Origin: Escarpia spicata
Taxonomy: Eukaryota > Annelida > Polychaeta > Sabellida > Siboglinidae
Direction of reading: 5' to 3'
DNA length: 64,000 nt
Assembly (NCBI GenBank): GCA_963995525.1
Contig: OZ023210.1
Location: 7,969,906-8,033,905 of the forward strand
In this document: positions 25,130 through 37,244 of the stretch, in pieces
How positions within the stretch are numbered: position 1 is the stretch's first letter
Layout of the letters: each line of letters starts with the position of its first letter
The notes under the pieces: model-generated
What the model was told of the DNA's origin: nothing
Database searches by the model: none
What the model saw: only the letters and a program-made list of their open reading frames with translations
Position numbers and translations under genes: made by a program

Positions 25130-25639
25130 ATATGGAAAGAAAGAACATAACGAGACAAAACTGTGCCCGACCCTCACCCCCCGTACAGCACGGGACAATG
25201 AGGAAAAACTATTTCCAAGGGAATAATGATAATCATTATGAGCCAACTTGTGCGATATCTGACGGCAGGTGGTATTACGTTTACGGGTATGTAGTGAATT
25301 CAGTTGTAAAACTGACCCTTTTTTCAACTGCAATGACGTTATATCCTAGGGTACGATACAAGAGACAGTGGACCATGTACTGTCATTACTTTTTCAGTGT
25401 TTACATTGGTCATTATTTGTTGCTTTGTCTGTTTGACACTACAATCAGCCATATTATTAAAAAATGCACCGGTATGCTCTACGTTCGGTCTACATTTTAA
25501 TATGTTCCACTGTTTTGCAAACATTGATTGCACACGTATCCGTACACAAAATTAAACGCTTCACTTCATTAACCTTGGCACGCTCACGCGCTCACGCCCA
25601 CGTACGCTCGAACGCACACATACGAGAATGCGCGCGCGT

Positions 25640-25672
<33 letters not shown>

Positions 25673-26074
25673 CAACCGCACCCATTATTTGTACACGAAT
25701 CGACCGGTTGTCTGTGGTATTTTCCATGGCGTGACAAACAGAAATTCGTCAACAACACTAAGTCTTTTGCTTGATCTCTAGGAGAACCGCTTTGCCAATT
25801 GATTGTTTGTGGTCAATGGCTTTGTGTCTGGAAATGGCCAAGTGTGTCGTCTTTGACTGGACGTCATCGTAGATTCTCGGCTAGGACACTGTCTCTTTAT
25901 TGGTACTCAGATTTATATTCAAACTTAGCGAATTCTAAAGACATAGTGTTGATGACCCCAAGCTCCCGCTTTGCCACGTTATCCTCGTACGGCTGATCTC
26001 TGGTCAATGGTCAAGCAGCCGGACAATGGTGACGCGTGTGTGGCCGAACTCACGTATGTCGCGTGGAGCTCAAC

Positions 26075-26082
26075 TATATAAG
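26075..26082 (+). promoter_or_regulatory. TATA box of hemerythrin gene 3
   Basis: TATATAAG lies 94 bp before the ATG, as in genes 1 and 2. Confidence 0.75.
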
Positions 26083-26168
26083 TTCCGAGCAACGATCGAA
26101 TCGGCACCAGTCTTCTGACAACAGTCGAGCTTCCTTGAGGTCGCCCAAATCGCCAAGAACCAGTCGAC

Positions 26169-28862
26169 ATGTCTTTCGAGATTCCAGACCCCTACGTGTG
26201 GGACGAGTCCTTCCGAGTCTTCGTGAGTATATCTTATATAGTAATATATACACTGCGTTTGGTTTGCTTCAAAATACCTTTAACAGGTATTTTGTCCTGT
26301 TTTATGTTGTGTAAATTTGGTGGTTATAAGAAACACAAAAGCATTTACTTACATACGTTGTATTTGATTATTCCAGTGATAATATTAATCATGTTACATC
26401 GATATCACCTTTTTGTTCTCTTATCTTGCATGGGTGGCGTTTTGCGTATATAGTGTATGTAGTGTATATTATAAACAATATGCAAATGTAAATTGTATAC
26501 TAGTGCAACCGTAGTTATAGATTGCTTTTTAGATACACACACATTATAATCTGACATACCGACATGTTTAGATACATCAAAACGCGAAACCTTTGTCATC
26601 TGTTGATATAGCAACTGAAACCATATCAATGTCCACGTTTGTTTGATCTATCGGGGATCACAACAGTGCCATCTCTGATTCAACAGGATTTCACATGTTG
26701 TCCCGCCATTGTCGGTTAATGTTATACAATTTTGCTCTTTTCAGTACGACAACATCGACTCTGAGCACCAGGCCATCTTCGAGGCGATCTTTGCCTGCTC
26801 CAAGAATCCTTCAGACGCTGCGCTCATCACGAAACTGTACAAGGTGACGGAAGACCATTTCGTAGACGAAGAGGTAAAACATGTTTAAATTAAATTATGT
26901 TGTCACTTGGAATGTATTGTTTAATTACGTATTATTAATTGACCGTGTAAGTTATTTATCGAATTGATTGATATTATGACGTCGTTGCTATCCCGTCCGT
27001 AATGCTGCATGAAGCATATTCGGAATCCGTGTTGCCCGAGTTCAACCGCTATTGTGGACAAGTTTAACCCGTATTGTGGTCGAGTTCAACCCGTATTGTG
27101 GTCGAGTTCAACCTGTATTGTGGCCGAGTTCAACCCGTATTGTGGTCGAGTTCAACCTGTATTATGGCCGAGTTCAACCCGTATTGTGGGCGAGATAATT
27201 TCAACAGTTCCCACTATAATTGTGAAAATATATGTGAAAATAGCTGGCTATCACACTTATTTAGTAGGTACGGTAACTGGTTTCCTTCAGTAGTAAACGA
27301 ATAATTTCAAACAAAACCGTTCTGTATCTAAAATATAACGTGGTGCAACGACACGTCCATGAATGGAAAGTCATATTATTTATTATTAGAAAAATGTCCA
27401 TCAACTTGTAAGACTAATTTAAAACGAGTTTAATTTATGTCACAAGTAAGATTTGAAACTAACTCACTTTCAACGTTTCAAAATCAATTCCAGATGAAAA
27501 CTGCCGATGACGGTTGAACAGTTGAAAGTGAGTTTAATTCTTAGTTGTAACGTGAAGAAAATTATACTTTGAGATATTATTTGTTATGTTTCTAAAGTAT
27601 ATTAACCATCTTGCATGTGTTCTCTCTGATAGGGCATGCTGAAGAAGGCGAAGTACTCGGACCTCGCGAATCACCAGAAGATCCACAACGACTTCTTGGC
27701 GAAGATCAAGACACTGAAGGCACCGCTAGATGCCGCCAGCGTGTCTTGGGCCAAGCAATGGTGAGTGTCTCTTTTGTATTCAGTGCCTGGTACGTTAACT
27801 GGAAAGTTTTGGTATTGTCAATGCCATGTTTTTCTTCAAATCTCCATTCGTATTGAAATTGAAATTTTAATTCAATGCATTTAATTATTAAGTGGAGTTC
27901 TTATAAACGTCATAGCATCGTTGTTATTGGAAACGCTGTGTATTGTTTGTGTAGTCGTTTACAGTCCGTGCTACGTTACATGGAGGTAACACATTTTGTC
28001 GGGTGCCATCTTTAAACATGGCGGGTATATGAATGTTGGTGAACGTTAAACGCAATACAACATACATCATAGCATCTAAAAGTTCTACATTTTGACATTA
28101 ACTTTGTGTCTTTATGCTACGTAGTTCTTAGATCTTATAGAAATAATAGGCTTTGTCGGGGGTCATCTTTAAAAATAGTGGAGAATAATAATGGCATATA
28201 TTTGAAAGTCAATAAAGGTAAAAGAATAATACAATTTAAATAATCACGTCTAAAAACCCTACAATTTGGCATCAACTTGGTGGCTCTAGATTATGTAGTT
28301 CTTACGATATGGAAATAATAGGCTATGACGGGCGCCATCTTAAAAAATAGTGGATGTATGAGAGTCAATGAAGATTAAAGGTAACCTTTTTGAAATTGCT
28401 ATCCACTAGGCTATTCAAAACCATCAACATAAGTGTTCTATGTGACGTACTTGGTGATATATTGTGACATGTGTTTTGACGACCGCCATCTTTGAAAATT
28501 GCGGACATGAAAAACGCAGAAATCTATGTATTAAATATTTGAAATCCTTGTCTCCAACACATATATAAGCACACCACAATTATTGTTCTAGATGTTGCAG
28601 TTATTAAGAAAGTGAATTTGGCGGCCATTTTTTTATACAGCAAATTCTGGAATACCTCCAATGTTTAAAATGGTTCCCTTGGTATGTAGAATAGATGAGC
28701 CAAGTGTCTTGCTTGAATTAAAAAGTGCATAATCTTTTCACATATCCGCTGGACTAACATTACTATGGTTGCGTGTCTACCATTACAAACAGCTCCATTG
28801 TCCGTTGTAGGCTGGTCGGCCATATCAAGGGCATCGACTTCAAGTACAAGGGGAAATTGTAA
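26169..28862 (+). CDS. Hemerythrin, gene 3 (four exons)
   Basis: Exons: 26,169-26,222, 26,745-26,873, 27,633-27,760, 28,811-28,862. They encode 120 residues and differ from genes 1 and 2 by K88T and G95A, both in the loop before the last helix and away from the iron ligands. All seven ligands are kept. The introns are more diverged from genes 1 and 2 than those two are from each other, but the promoter and upstream spacer are nearly identical to gene 2. A candidate AATAAA is at 29,216-29,221. Intact splice sites and conservative coding change suggest a working gene. Confidence 0.95.
27036..27212 (+). repeat. 22-bp minisatellite in intron 2 of hemerythrin gene 3
   Basis: The same array as in genes 1 and 2. 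The first units carry private changes (CCCGAGTTCAACC, GGACAAGTTTAACC). Confidence 0.85.
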
Positions 28863-30058
<1,196 letters not shown>

Positions 30059-30128
30059 TAAATGTGATATTTATTCCCTTCGTCTATGGGCGGATGTAAG
30101 TTAATTTGTTTAAACTAGTCGTTTCCAT

Positions 30129-30141
30129 ATGTGTGTGTGTA

Positions 30142-30209
<68 letters not shown>

Positions 30210-30355
30210 CGTGTGTGAGTGTGTGAGTGTGTGAGTGTGTGAGTGTGTGAGTGTGTGAGTGTGTGAGTGTGTGAGTGTGTGAGTGTGTGAGTGTGTGAGT
30301 GTGTGAGTGTGTGAGTGTGTGAGTGTGTGTGTGTGGGGGGGGGGTGTCTGGGTGC

Positions 30356-30424
<69 letters not shown>

Positions 30425-30520
30425 TGTGTGTGTAAGATAGATATAGATATATAAATACACATGTACACATGCAAAGTGGTGTGTGTATGTGAGTATGTGT
30501 GTGTGTATGTGTATGTGTGT
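30129..30520 (+). repeat. (GT)n and (GTGTGAGT)n compound microsatellite
   Basis: GT runs at 30,145-30,206 and 30,361-30,430 flank an octamer array (unit GTGTGAGT, about 15 copies, 30,211-30,330) and a run of nine or so G. It replaces the 3' end of the LINE that follows. Confidence 0.9.
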
Positions 30521-30529
30521 ATGTTTATT

Positions 30530-32830
30530 CTAGACAGGTTTGTCTTGACATCATTCATGTGATCTTTCCAAGTCAACTTTTCATCAATCAGAATTGCAAG
30601 GAATTTGGTCTTACTGACTCTAGTCATTTGGTTATTGTGAATGTTTATGTCCATATCACAATTTATTCTGCGGTTGCCAAAGACCATATAATTTGTTTTT
30701 GATACATTCAATGACAATTTGTTCACACTGAACCATGTGTACAGTTTCTCAAGTCCACAGTTGACTACACGTATAAGGCTATGTACATCTGTATCTGAAT
30801 ACGAACTATTGGTGTCGTCTGCAAATAGAACACATTTGAGGAGTTATGATACATTACAAATATCATTAATATACAGGATAAATAGTTTACGTCCTAGCAC
30901 TGAACATTGCGGTACACAGCATGAGACATTGATTAAATCAGATGAACATTCACCTATTTTGACAAGTTGCTTTCTGTCACACAGATAGCTCTTGATCCAT
31001 ATCTCTGCCACACCACGAACACCATAGTAATTGAGTTTTTCGATTAGTACAGAATGTCTTACTGTATCAAAAGCTTTTTTTAAGTCGACGGTATATTTCT
31101 TTCTATCCAGTGATGCACTAATTTCTTCTACCAAGTCCAGCAGTGCATGTGAGGTAGACATTGAGGAACGACACCCATACTGGCTGTTTGATAGCACGTT
31201 GTTTTTATCAATAAATTGTTCCAGTCTTTTATTATAGAGCTTTTCAAGTATTTTGGAGAACTGACACAGTAGAGATACTGGTCTATAGTTCTGCTTTTGA
31301 ACCTTTTTTAAATATGGGGATAATGTTTGATACTTTCATGCTAGATGGAAACATTCCACATTCAAAGGACATATTAAATATTGCTGTCAGTGGTTTAGTA
31401 ATAGTTTGTATGGTTTTCTTAACAACATTCATACTTATGCCATTAATATATGTTGATTTTATGTTTTTACAGGTTCTGACAATGCCAATGATTTCTTCTT
31501 CATTGGTTGGGCTCAAGAACATACTGGTTATATTTCTGTTCTCGGGATAATCATGAATTGAGGTGTCATTTAATGGTGGATCTATTTTTGCAGCTAATTC
31601 TAGACCAATATTTGCAAAGAAGATATTGAACCCATTTGCTATGTCGTTCTTATTAGTAATTTTTTTACCATCCGTTCCAAAACAATCAGGGTAAGAAGAT
31701 TCACTCCGTTGTTTATTTATTATTGTGTTCAATATATTCCATGTTTCTTTACTGCTTTGTTTTTTGGTCTTCTAACAGTTTCCTGTAGTATGTTTTTTTC
31801 TGCATTTCTTAGAGTTGCCGTTAACTTATTTTTTGTCACAGTGTTCCGCTTCATTTGATCTACTTTTCAGAAATCTTCTATACAATTCGTTTTTCTTGTG
31901 GCAAGCATTTTTCAAGCCTGTTGTGAACCAAGGTTTTTTCAGAATTTACATGTTTTGTGTTTATTTTCCTGAAAGGGCAGTGTTTGTCATATGTTTTTAA
32001 TAAATGCATTAAGAAATATATCATAAGCCGTATTAAAATTGGTTGTGCTAGTAACATTCTCCCACTTTTCACAACTTAAATCTTCTACAAAAAAATTGAT
32101 GTTGTCAGTTGTATGATTTCTGATATATTTGTGTGTTTCTTGATTCCTCTTAATCACTCCATATTCGTAATATAATGTAAATACTGGAAAATGGTCAGTT
32201 AAGTCACTTATCAGAATATCATTTGTGGGGTTCGCTTATTTATGGCACTTGTTGAGTTGCTGTGTCTCTAGTTATCGTCGTTGGTTTATCGGTAAGAGTA
32301 TACAAGCCTAGACTGTACATAGTATCAATAAAGTGTGTTGTGCCTAAGTGGCCATCTTGTTTAAGGACTTCAATGTTGACCTATAAAACAATATCTTATT
32401 AGTTGGGTTATATCCAAAGATGTATTCAACATTTTCACAGGTCCCGGTTTACGATACATTTTCACAGATCCCGGTTTACGATAGATGCAACTTACTGTTA
32501 CATTCTTTTTGTGTTCTATTATTAGTTCTACTGTTACGCATTCAAGGACATCATTTATTGATAAGGATTTACTTAAGAATTTACTACAGTTAATGTCTTT
32601 ACGGACATATATGGCCACTCCACCTACTCTAGCATGTTCTCTACATATCTGGAAGGAATTGTACCTAGGTAGATTATAGTGTTGCAGTGTTGTTGGATCA
32701 ACCCAAGTTTCTGAGATAGCAATTACATCAAACACTATATCTGTATAATTGTGTCAGTTGTGTTTTCTGGGGTCTCTCCTGATTCCGGGATGCCACTGAA
32801 CCTCAGGTTGGAGCGGCGAGAGTAATGCTC
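30530..32830 (-). mobile_element. Broken non-LTR retrotransposon between hemerythrin genes 3 and 4
   Basis: Minus-strand fragments, in 5' to 3' order of the element: an ORF1 tail (about 32,830-32,736, EHYSRRSNLRFSGIPESGE, the pattern of an RRM-type ORF1), an endonuclease N-part (32,735-32,370, FDVIAISETWVD), the start of the reverse transcriptase (31,732-31,283, NIIPIFKKGSK), the catalytic region (31,197-30,844, DLKKAFDTVRHSVL, CCVPQCSVLG) and a C-part (30,726-30,520, LNVSKTNYMVFG). Multiple shifts and a Q-G-S to Q-C-S change show decay. Part of ORF1 and most of the endonuclease are missing. Its Jockey/CR1-group placement is tentative. Confidence 0.75.
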
Positions 32831-33311
32831 CATATATAGATATATGAATAAACATGTACACATGCAAACACGCAAGAGGAACGGACGTACGCACGCACGT
32901 ACACCCTCTCTCACACACACACACGCCCACACACACGCGTGCACGCACACACACAAACGCACTACCACGCTCATTCAAACATAACGACAACACAACGGGA
33001 ACATTTGACCTGGAATACAATCTTCGTTTATTCGTTTACCTTTCAAACACCGCTTTTGCTGCACTTAATAGGTTCGCGTGAGCAAACAGTTCACGATATG
33101 CGGTCGGGTCTTTGTGTCTGCACTTCGTGGAGCATTTCAGCCTCGATCGGTCAGTGTAGCATAGATGGTCAATCGACTCGGACACTACCACTTTTGTGGA
33201 TGATCACGCTCGATGATCTCTCGTGTCCTCGCACGAATACCTATTAGTCCATGTCGACTTCTTCTGACATCAATCGATCTTCCTTGAGATCATCCAAGTC
33301 GCCAACAAACA
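32831..33311. other. Upstream flank of hemerythrin gene 4
   Basis: It contains an AC-rich low-complexity stretch (32,850-32,960) and then the presumed promoter and 5' UTR. No clear TATA box like that of the other genes was found. The last ~50 bp (CTTCTTCTGACATCAATCGA, CTTCCTTGAGATCATCCAAG) still align with the 5' UTR of genes 1-3. Confidence 0.5.
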
Positions 33312-35740
33312 ATGAACATATCTTTCGAGGTTCCAGACCCGTTCGTGTGGGATGAGTCATTCAGGGTGTTCGTGAGTAGAATAATAACAACAATAACAAT
33401 AATTTTGTTTTATATCACATAACCATCGATTTAGTGTTATTTGAAACTGTTATCCCGCATAGCATAATTGTGTCCCCACTTAGAGGAAACACCATGTCTA
33501 GTAATTTAATTTAGCGCTGCTGATAATGCACGTGAAGGCGAATCTTACGCATATATGTCAGTATGTATACATAAGAAAGATAAAAAGAGTTTTGCTTGGG
33601 GAAAGAGATCGTTTGGAAAAATAGTGGGAAAACGTACGTGTCCTAAACCAACCAGCCTGGGGCCGGTTTAATAAAGCGGCTAAAACCGTACATAACGCTA
33701 AGATGATTGTTTTAGTAAATGACGTGATTTTTTAATATATGCGAACGTAAGAGTTTACGTAAACACGTGATGCTAAGTAGTTGCGTAACTTTAAGTACGC
33801 TTCATGAAACCGGCCCCTGCATGTTAATTGTGGTAATCGGCTAATGCTCCACGATACTAAATTGTTACATTATTGGCTTAGGGTAATACTTTGACATTTC
33901 AGCACGACAACCTCGATGCTGAGCACAAAGCTATCTTCCAAGCCATCTTCAACTGTTCAAAGAACACTAAGAGCGCAGCTCATATCAAGAAGTTCTACCA
34001 AGTCACCGAAAACCATTTCCACGACGAAGAGGTACACCACGTCTACGTTACCATTTCGTTAGGAATGTAATTTGAAAACGTTTTTATTCGGTTTTTATGA
34101 ATAATCCATTCGTAATAAGGATAGTCGCATTGGTTATTGCAGTTATTGGTATTTTTGACAATATCCGGTTAAATTCTTTCTATTTTTTTCTAAATTCTAA
34201 AAACTATTCCTACCATTTTCTTTTTCTCACGATGACTCCATCCGAAGAAACATATCACCGACACCTGGCATTTTGTGACGTATAGTAGAACCTCGCGTTA
34301 GGGTCACCTCGGTAATACAACCACTTCGCATTTAAAGTCACCCTAGCACTGTCTCAAATGATTCCCATAAAGAGTAAACCGTAGGAAATTAGTCCCACTA
34401 ATACGATCACCTCGCTATTCAGGTCATTTTCCCAGTCACCAGAGGGTGACCTTAATAGCGAGGTTCCACATAATAAACACAACGTAGTATATAAATACTG
34501 TACCTTGAAATACGCATCATTTGCATCTCCCGGTTCGTTTTTATTCTTCAGGATATGATGAAAAAGACAAAATACGCTGACTACACCGTTCACAAACAAA
34601 TCCACGACGACTTCTTGGCGAAGATCAAGGGTCTGAAGGTGCCCCTAAACGACGCGAGCGTGTCGTGGACCAAACAGTGGTAAGAGACGTCCTGGTTCCA
34701 TTGTTAATAATGAGCGGTTGTTTGGATGGCCCAATGTATGCAACACAGGGGAGAGCGGTGGTGTAGCGTCGGATTTTCAGTCGAGAGATTCCGGGTTCGA
34801 ATCCCATGGGGCCGTTTCGAACCTTCGTTCACTCTGCGTTACTCCAGTTCACTTAGCTGTGTGAATGAGTACCTGACCCATGCACAGTGGTCAATATTTG
34901 TGGATCCATAGCACCGTGGCTGAATGCTTCCCTGAGAAGTCGAGATGGTGTTCGATTGAGCAGGTCTGCCAGGGAGTAACGTGTAAAGCGCTCCGAGCAG
35001 TCAAAAGGACTGGATGCTGCGTTATACAAGAATTTATACCTTTGCTACAAGAATGCATGGACGTTTTCCAAAGACTGAGTGTCAATCTTGGTGCAACAAT
35101 TGAAAGTATTCGCTTTATGGTGTTGAAACCTGCTACTCATAAAAGAACTTGCATTGTCCACTATAGCAATAGGTAAGAATACAAGGACCTTTATGGGGAT
35201 GCAGAAAAATAGCTCAAAAAGATTCGCATGAGATGTCTACAATTATATGATCACTGCTTTGGTCACACAGAAGAAACAGTGTAAATATCCATCTTGTGGA
35301 CACCAACTCATGGTAACAAAAACCCAGATGAAACCAGCATGTCAAACTGATTGATTAACATCTGGTATTGAAGTGGGTGACTTTCCATCCCAACCTACCT
35401 ATATAGAAACAGTTCGTCAATAACCCAACCCTCTGGCCGATCAATAATGATGATGATGATCTATGTTATCTAACTATCGATCTATTTATTTATCTATATG
35501 TTTGTATATATGTATGTCTGTCTATCTGTCTGCCTGTATATATGTTTGTCTGTATGTATGTACGTACGTATGTATGTATGTATGTATGTATGTACGTACG
35601 TACGTACGTACGTACGTATGTATGTATGTATGTACGTACGTACGTATGTATGTATGTATGTATGTATGTATGTATGTATGTATGTCTGTCTGTCTGTCTG
35701 TATACCTCTCTACCTGTCTACCCGTACATCCATCCATCCG

Positions 35741-35771
<31 letters not shown>

Positions 35772-36036
35772 GTCCATCCGTCCATCCGTCCATCCATCCA
35801 TCCATCCATCCATCCAACCAACCCAACCAATGAACGAACCAACCAACTAACTAACTATGGTTTCTGCATTGCTTCCTTGGCAATTTACAAATATCTTTGT
35901 TAACATAGTATAATTAGTTTATTTGCTGCGAACAACAAAACATGCATTTGCTCAGTGCAAATACTGTTCCATTTTATGTTGCAGGATGGTTGGCCATATA
36001 AAAGGCATCGATTTCAATTACAAAGGAAAGCTTTAA
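33312..36036 (+). CDS. Hemerythrin, gene 4 (divergent paralogue, four exons)
   Basis: Exons: 33,312-33,371, 33,903-34,031, 34,552-34,679, 35,985-36,036, with the same intron positions and phases as its paralogues. They encode 122 residues. The start is ATG-AAC-ATA-TCT: the codon aligned with the initiator of the other genes is ATA, so translation must begin two codons upstream. The iron ligands are kept as H28, H58, E62, H77, H81, H110 and D115. It differs widely from genes 1-3 in helices A-C (for example [18 protein letters not shown] and NHFHDEED). It also has an extra His, H60, between H58 and E62. The introns hold two MITEs and a SINE. A candidate AATAAA lies at 36,438-36,443. It is probably functional, perhaps with a different expression site. 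Confidence 0.93.
33659..33817. mobile_element. MITE in intron 1 of hemerythrin gene 4
   Basis: A 159-bp element with TIRs GGGGCCGGTTTAATAAAGC and, at the other end, GCTTCATGAAACCGGCCCC. The ends resemble widespread invertebrate and fish MITEs. No clear target duplication is seen, and the superfamily is not assigned. Confidence 0.75.
34283..34470. mobile_element. Pogo/Tigger-like MITE in intron 2 of hemerythrin gene 4
   Basis: The ends TAGTAGAACCTCGCGTTAGG and GACCTTAATAGCGAGGTTCC are inverted repeats flanked by TA (34,281-34,282 and 34,471-34,472). The TIR consensus resembles the TAGAACCTCG ends of pogo-like Tc1/mariner elements. It has no coding capacity. Confidence 0.7.
34749..35040 (+). 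mobile_element. tRNA-derived SINE in intron 3 of hemerythrin gene 4
   Basis: The head has an A-box-like TGGTGTAGCG and a perfect B box GGTTCGAATCC (34,794-34,804), as in RNA polymerase III promoters. A body follows with CCAGTTCACTTAGCTGTGTG and a tail containing TAAAGCGCTCCGAGCAG, a LINE-like 3' end. Related copies occur near 47,955 and, on the minus strand, near 55,095. It is not a tRNA gene, as it does not fold into a full cloverleaf. Confidence 0.75.
35465..35860 (+). repeat. Tetranucleotide microsatellite field in intron 3 of gene 4
   Basis: Blocks of (CTAT/CTGT)n, (ATGT)n, (ACGT)n, (GTCT)n, (CATC)n with CGTC variants, and (CCAA)n follow each other. Long repetitive frames on both strands are artefacts of this. 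Confidence 0.95.
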
Positions 36037-37244
36037 CTGTATTTGCACGCAACACTCGAAGACAGTTTGCAACTCAATGAAACAAACGTTTGCCATCGGG
36101 GCACAGATGGTCCGTGCCAACGTGCCATTTCAAATGACGTCGATTTTATTGACGTAGGCCTACGTCAACATCTGAGTCGCTACAGTCGAGGATAATAGAT
36201 ATCAGGACATGTCGTTAGAGCGCATGTATCGACGGCTCGGTGAACATTTTAGTTGCTAAGCGATCCTTCTGAGCGTTGGTGGATATATGAAGTGTTGCTT
36301 TTCATATTTGTCTCGTCCTTTGATGGTTGTGGACCATAACACATGTTTGATATGCACATTAGCTGCTGATTATTTATAGAAACAAATTTAAGAATCTAAC
36401 TGTAACTGAGTTAGAAAACTCCAGAATTAGGTATGGAAATAAATATTCAGTCACAGTATACGTGGTTTTGTGTACTATGTAAAAATACTTCGTAAATAAA
36501 TATGAAAATATATGTACATTATCAAGTTGTTATATATATCAGAAATATCTACACAACTAATAAAATACAAAATACATTATTTTTTATACATACACATGTT
36601 TAGGAATCTACATACAATTATTTGTATATGTCCTACAAACAAGTATATCGTTACGTGCACTCTAGATACAGTTACACTTTAAAATATAGACACCGCATTA
36701 ACGAAGTTATATAATAAATAAATAAATATATACGAAGAGAGGCCAATTATTTTCTTTATATAATGAGTGCCTCCAAAGATAGCGAAATATTTGTCTTTAT
36801 TGGATCACTTTATTTCTTTTCACTGTTTTTTGTTTTTATTTTACTATATTGTTTTTTATTAGTCATAATGAGTTTCGTTTAATTATTGTTGAAATAGATC
36901 AAATAGTAATAAACTTGTATACTACACACTGAGTAATTTAATTTGTGGTCAAATAAACATCTTGTTCTTGTTCTTAGCGTAAGTTTGTTTAACAAAAACC
37001 CCTGGTTCGTTCTCAATATAGAACTGCAAAGCAACACTTATTTGGGCCACACCACTTCGGAGTGAGACAACACGTTTTTATTCACTACTACAATCTCTGG
37101 CTGTACGGCCGTCTCATATTGCTCTGCCTGCCACACACTACAATTGCCCACTGTCCACGCCGTTGTCTTGAGATTTGTGTAGCAATCAGCTAGGCTGCTA
37201 CACATCGGCATCAGCTGCCTACTTATAACGGACCATTAGTGATC
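36037..37244. other. 3' flank of hemerythrin gene 4
   Basis: AT-rich, with candidate polyadenylation signals at 36,438-36,443 and further downstream. No gene or repeat was recognised up to the next TIR. Confidence 0.5.

Noticed and set aside
34750..34825. Possible tRNA gene
   Set aside because: It has A and B boxes but no complete cloverleaf, is followed by SINE body sequence, and related copies occur elsewhere.
35463..35903. Tyr/Val/Cys- and Ser/Ile/His-rich frames on both strands
   Set aside because: These are tetranucleotide repeat artefacts in an intron. Frames on opposite strands are equally long, which argues against coding.
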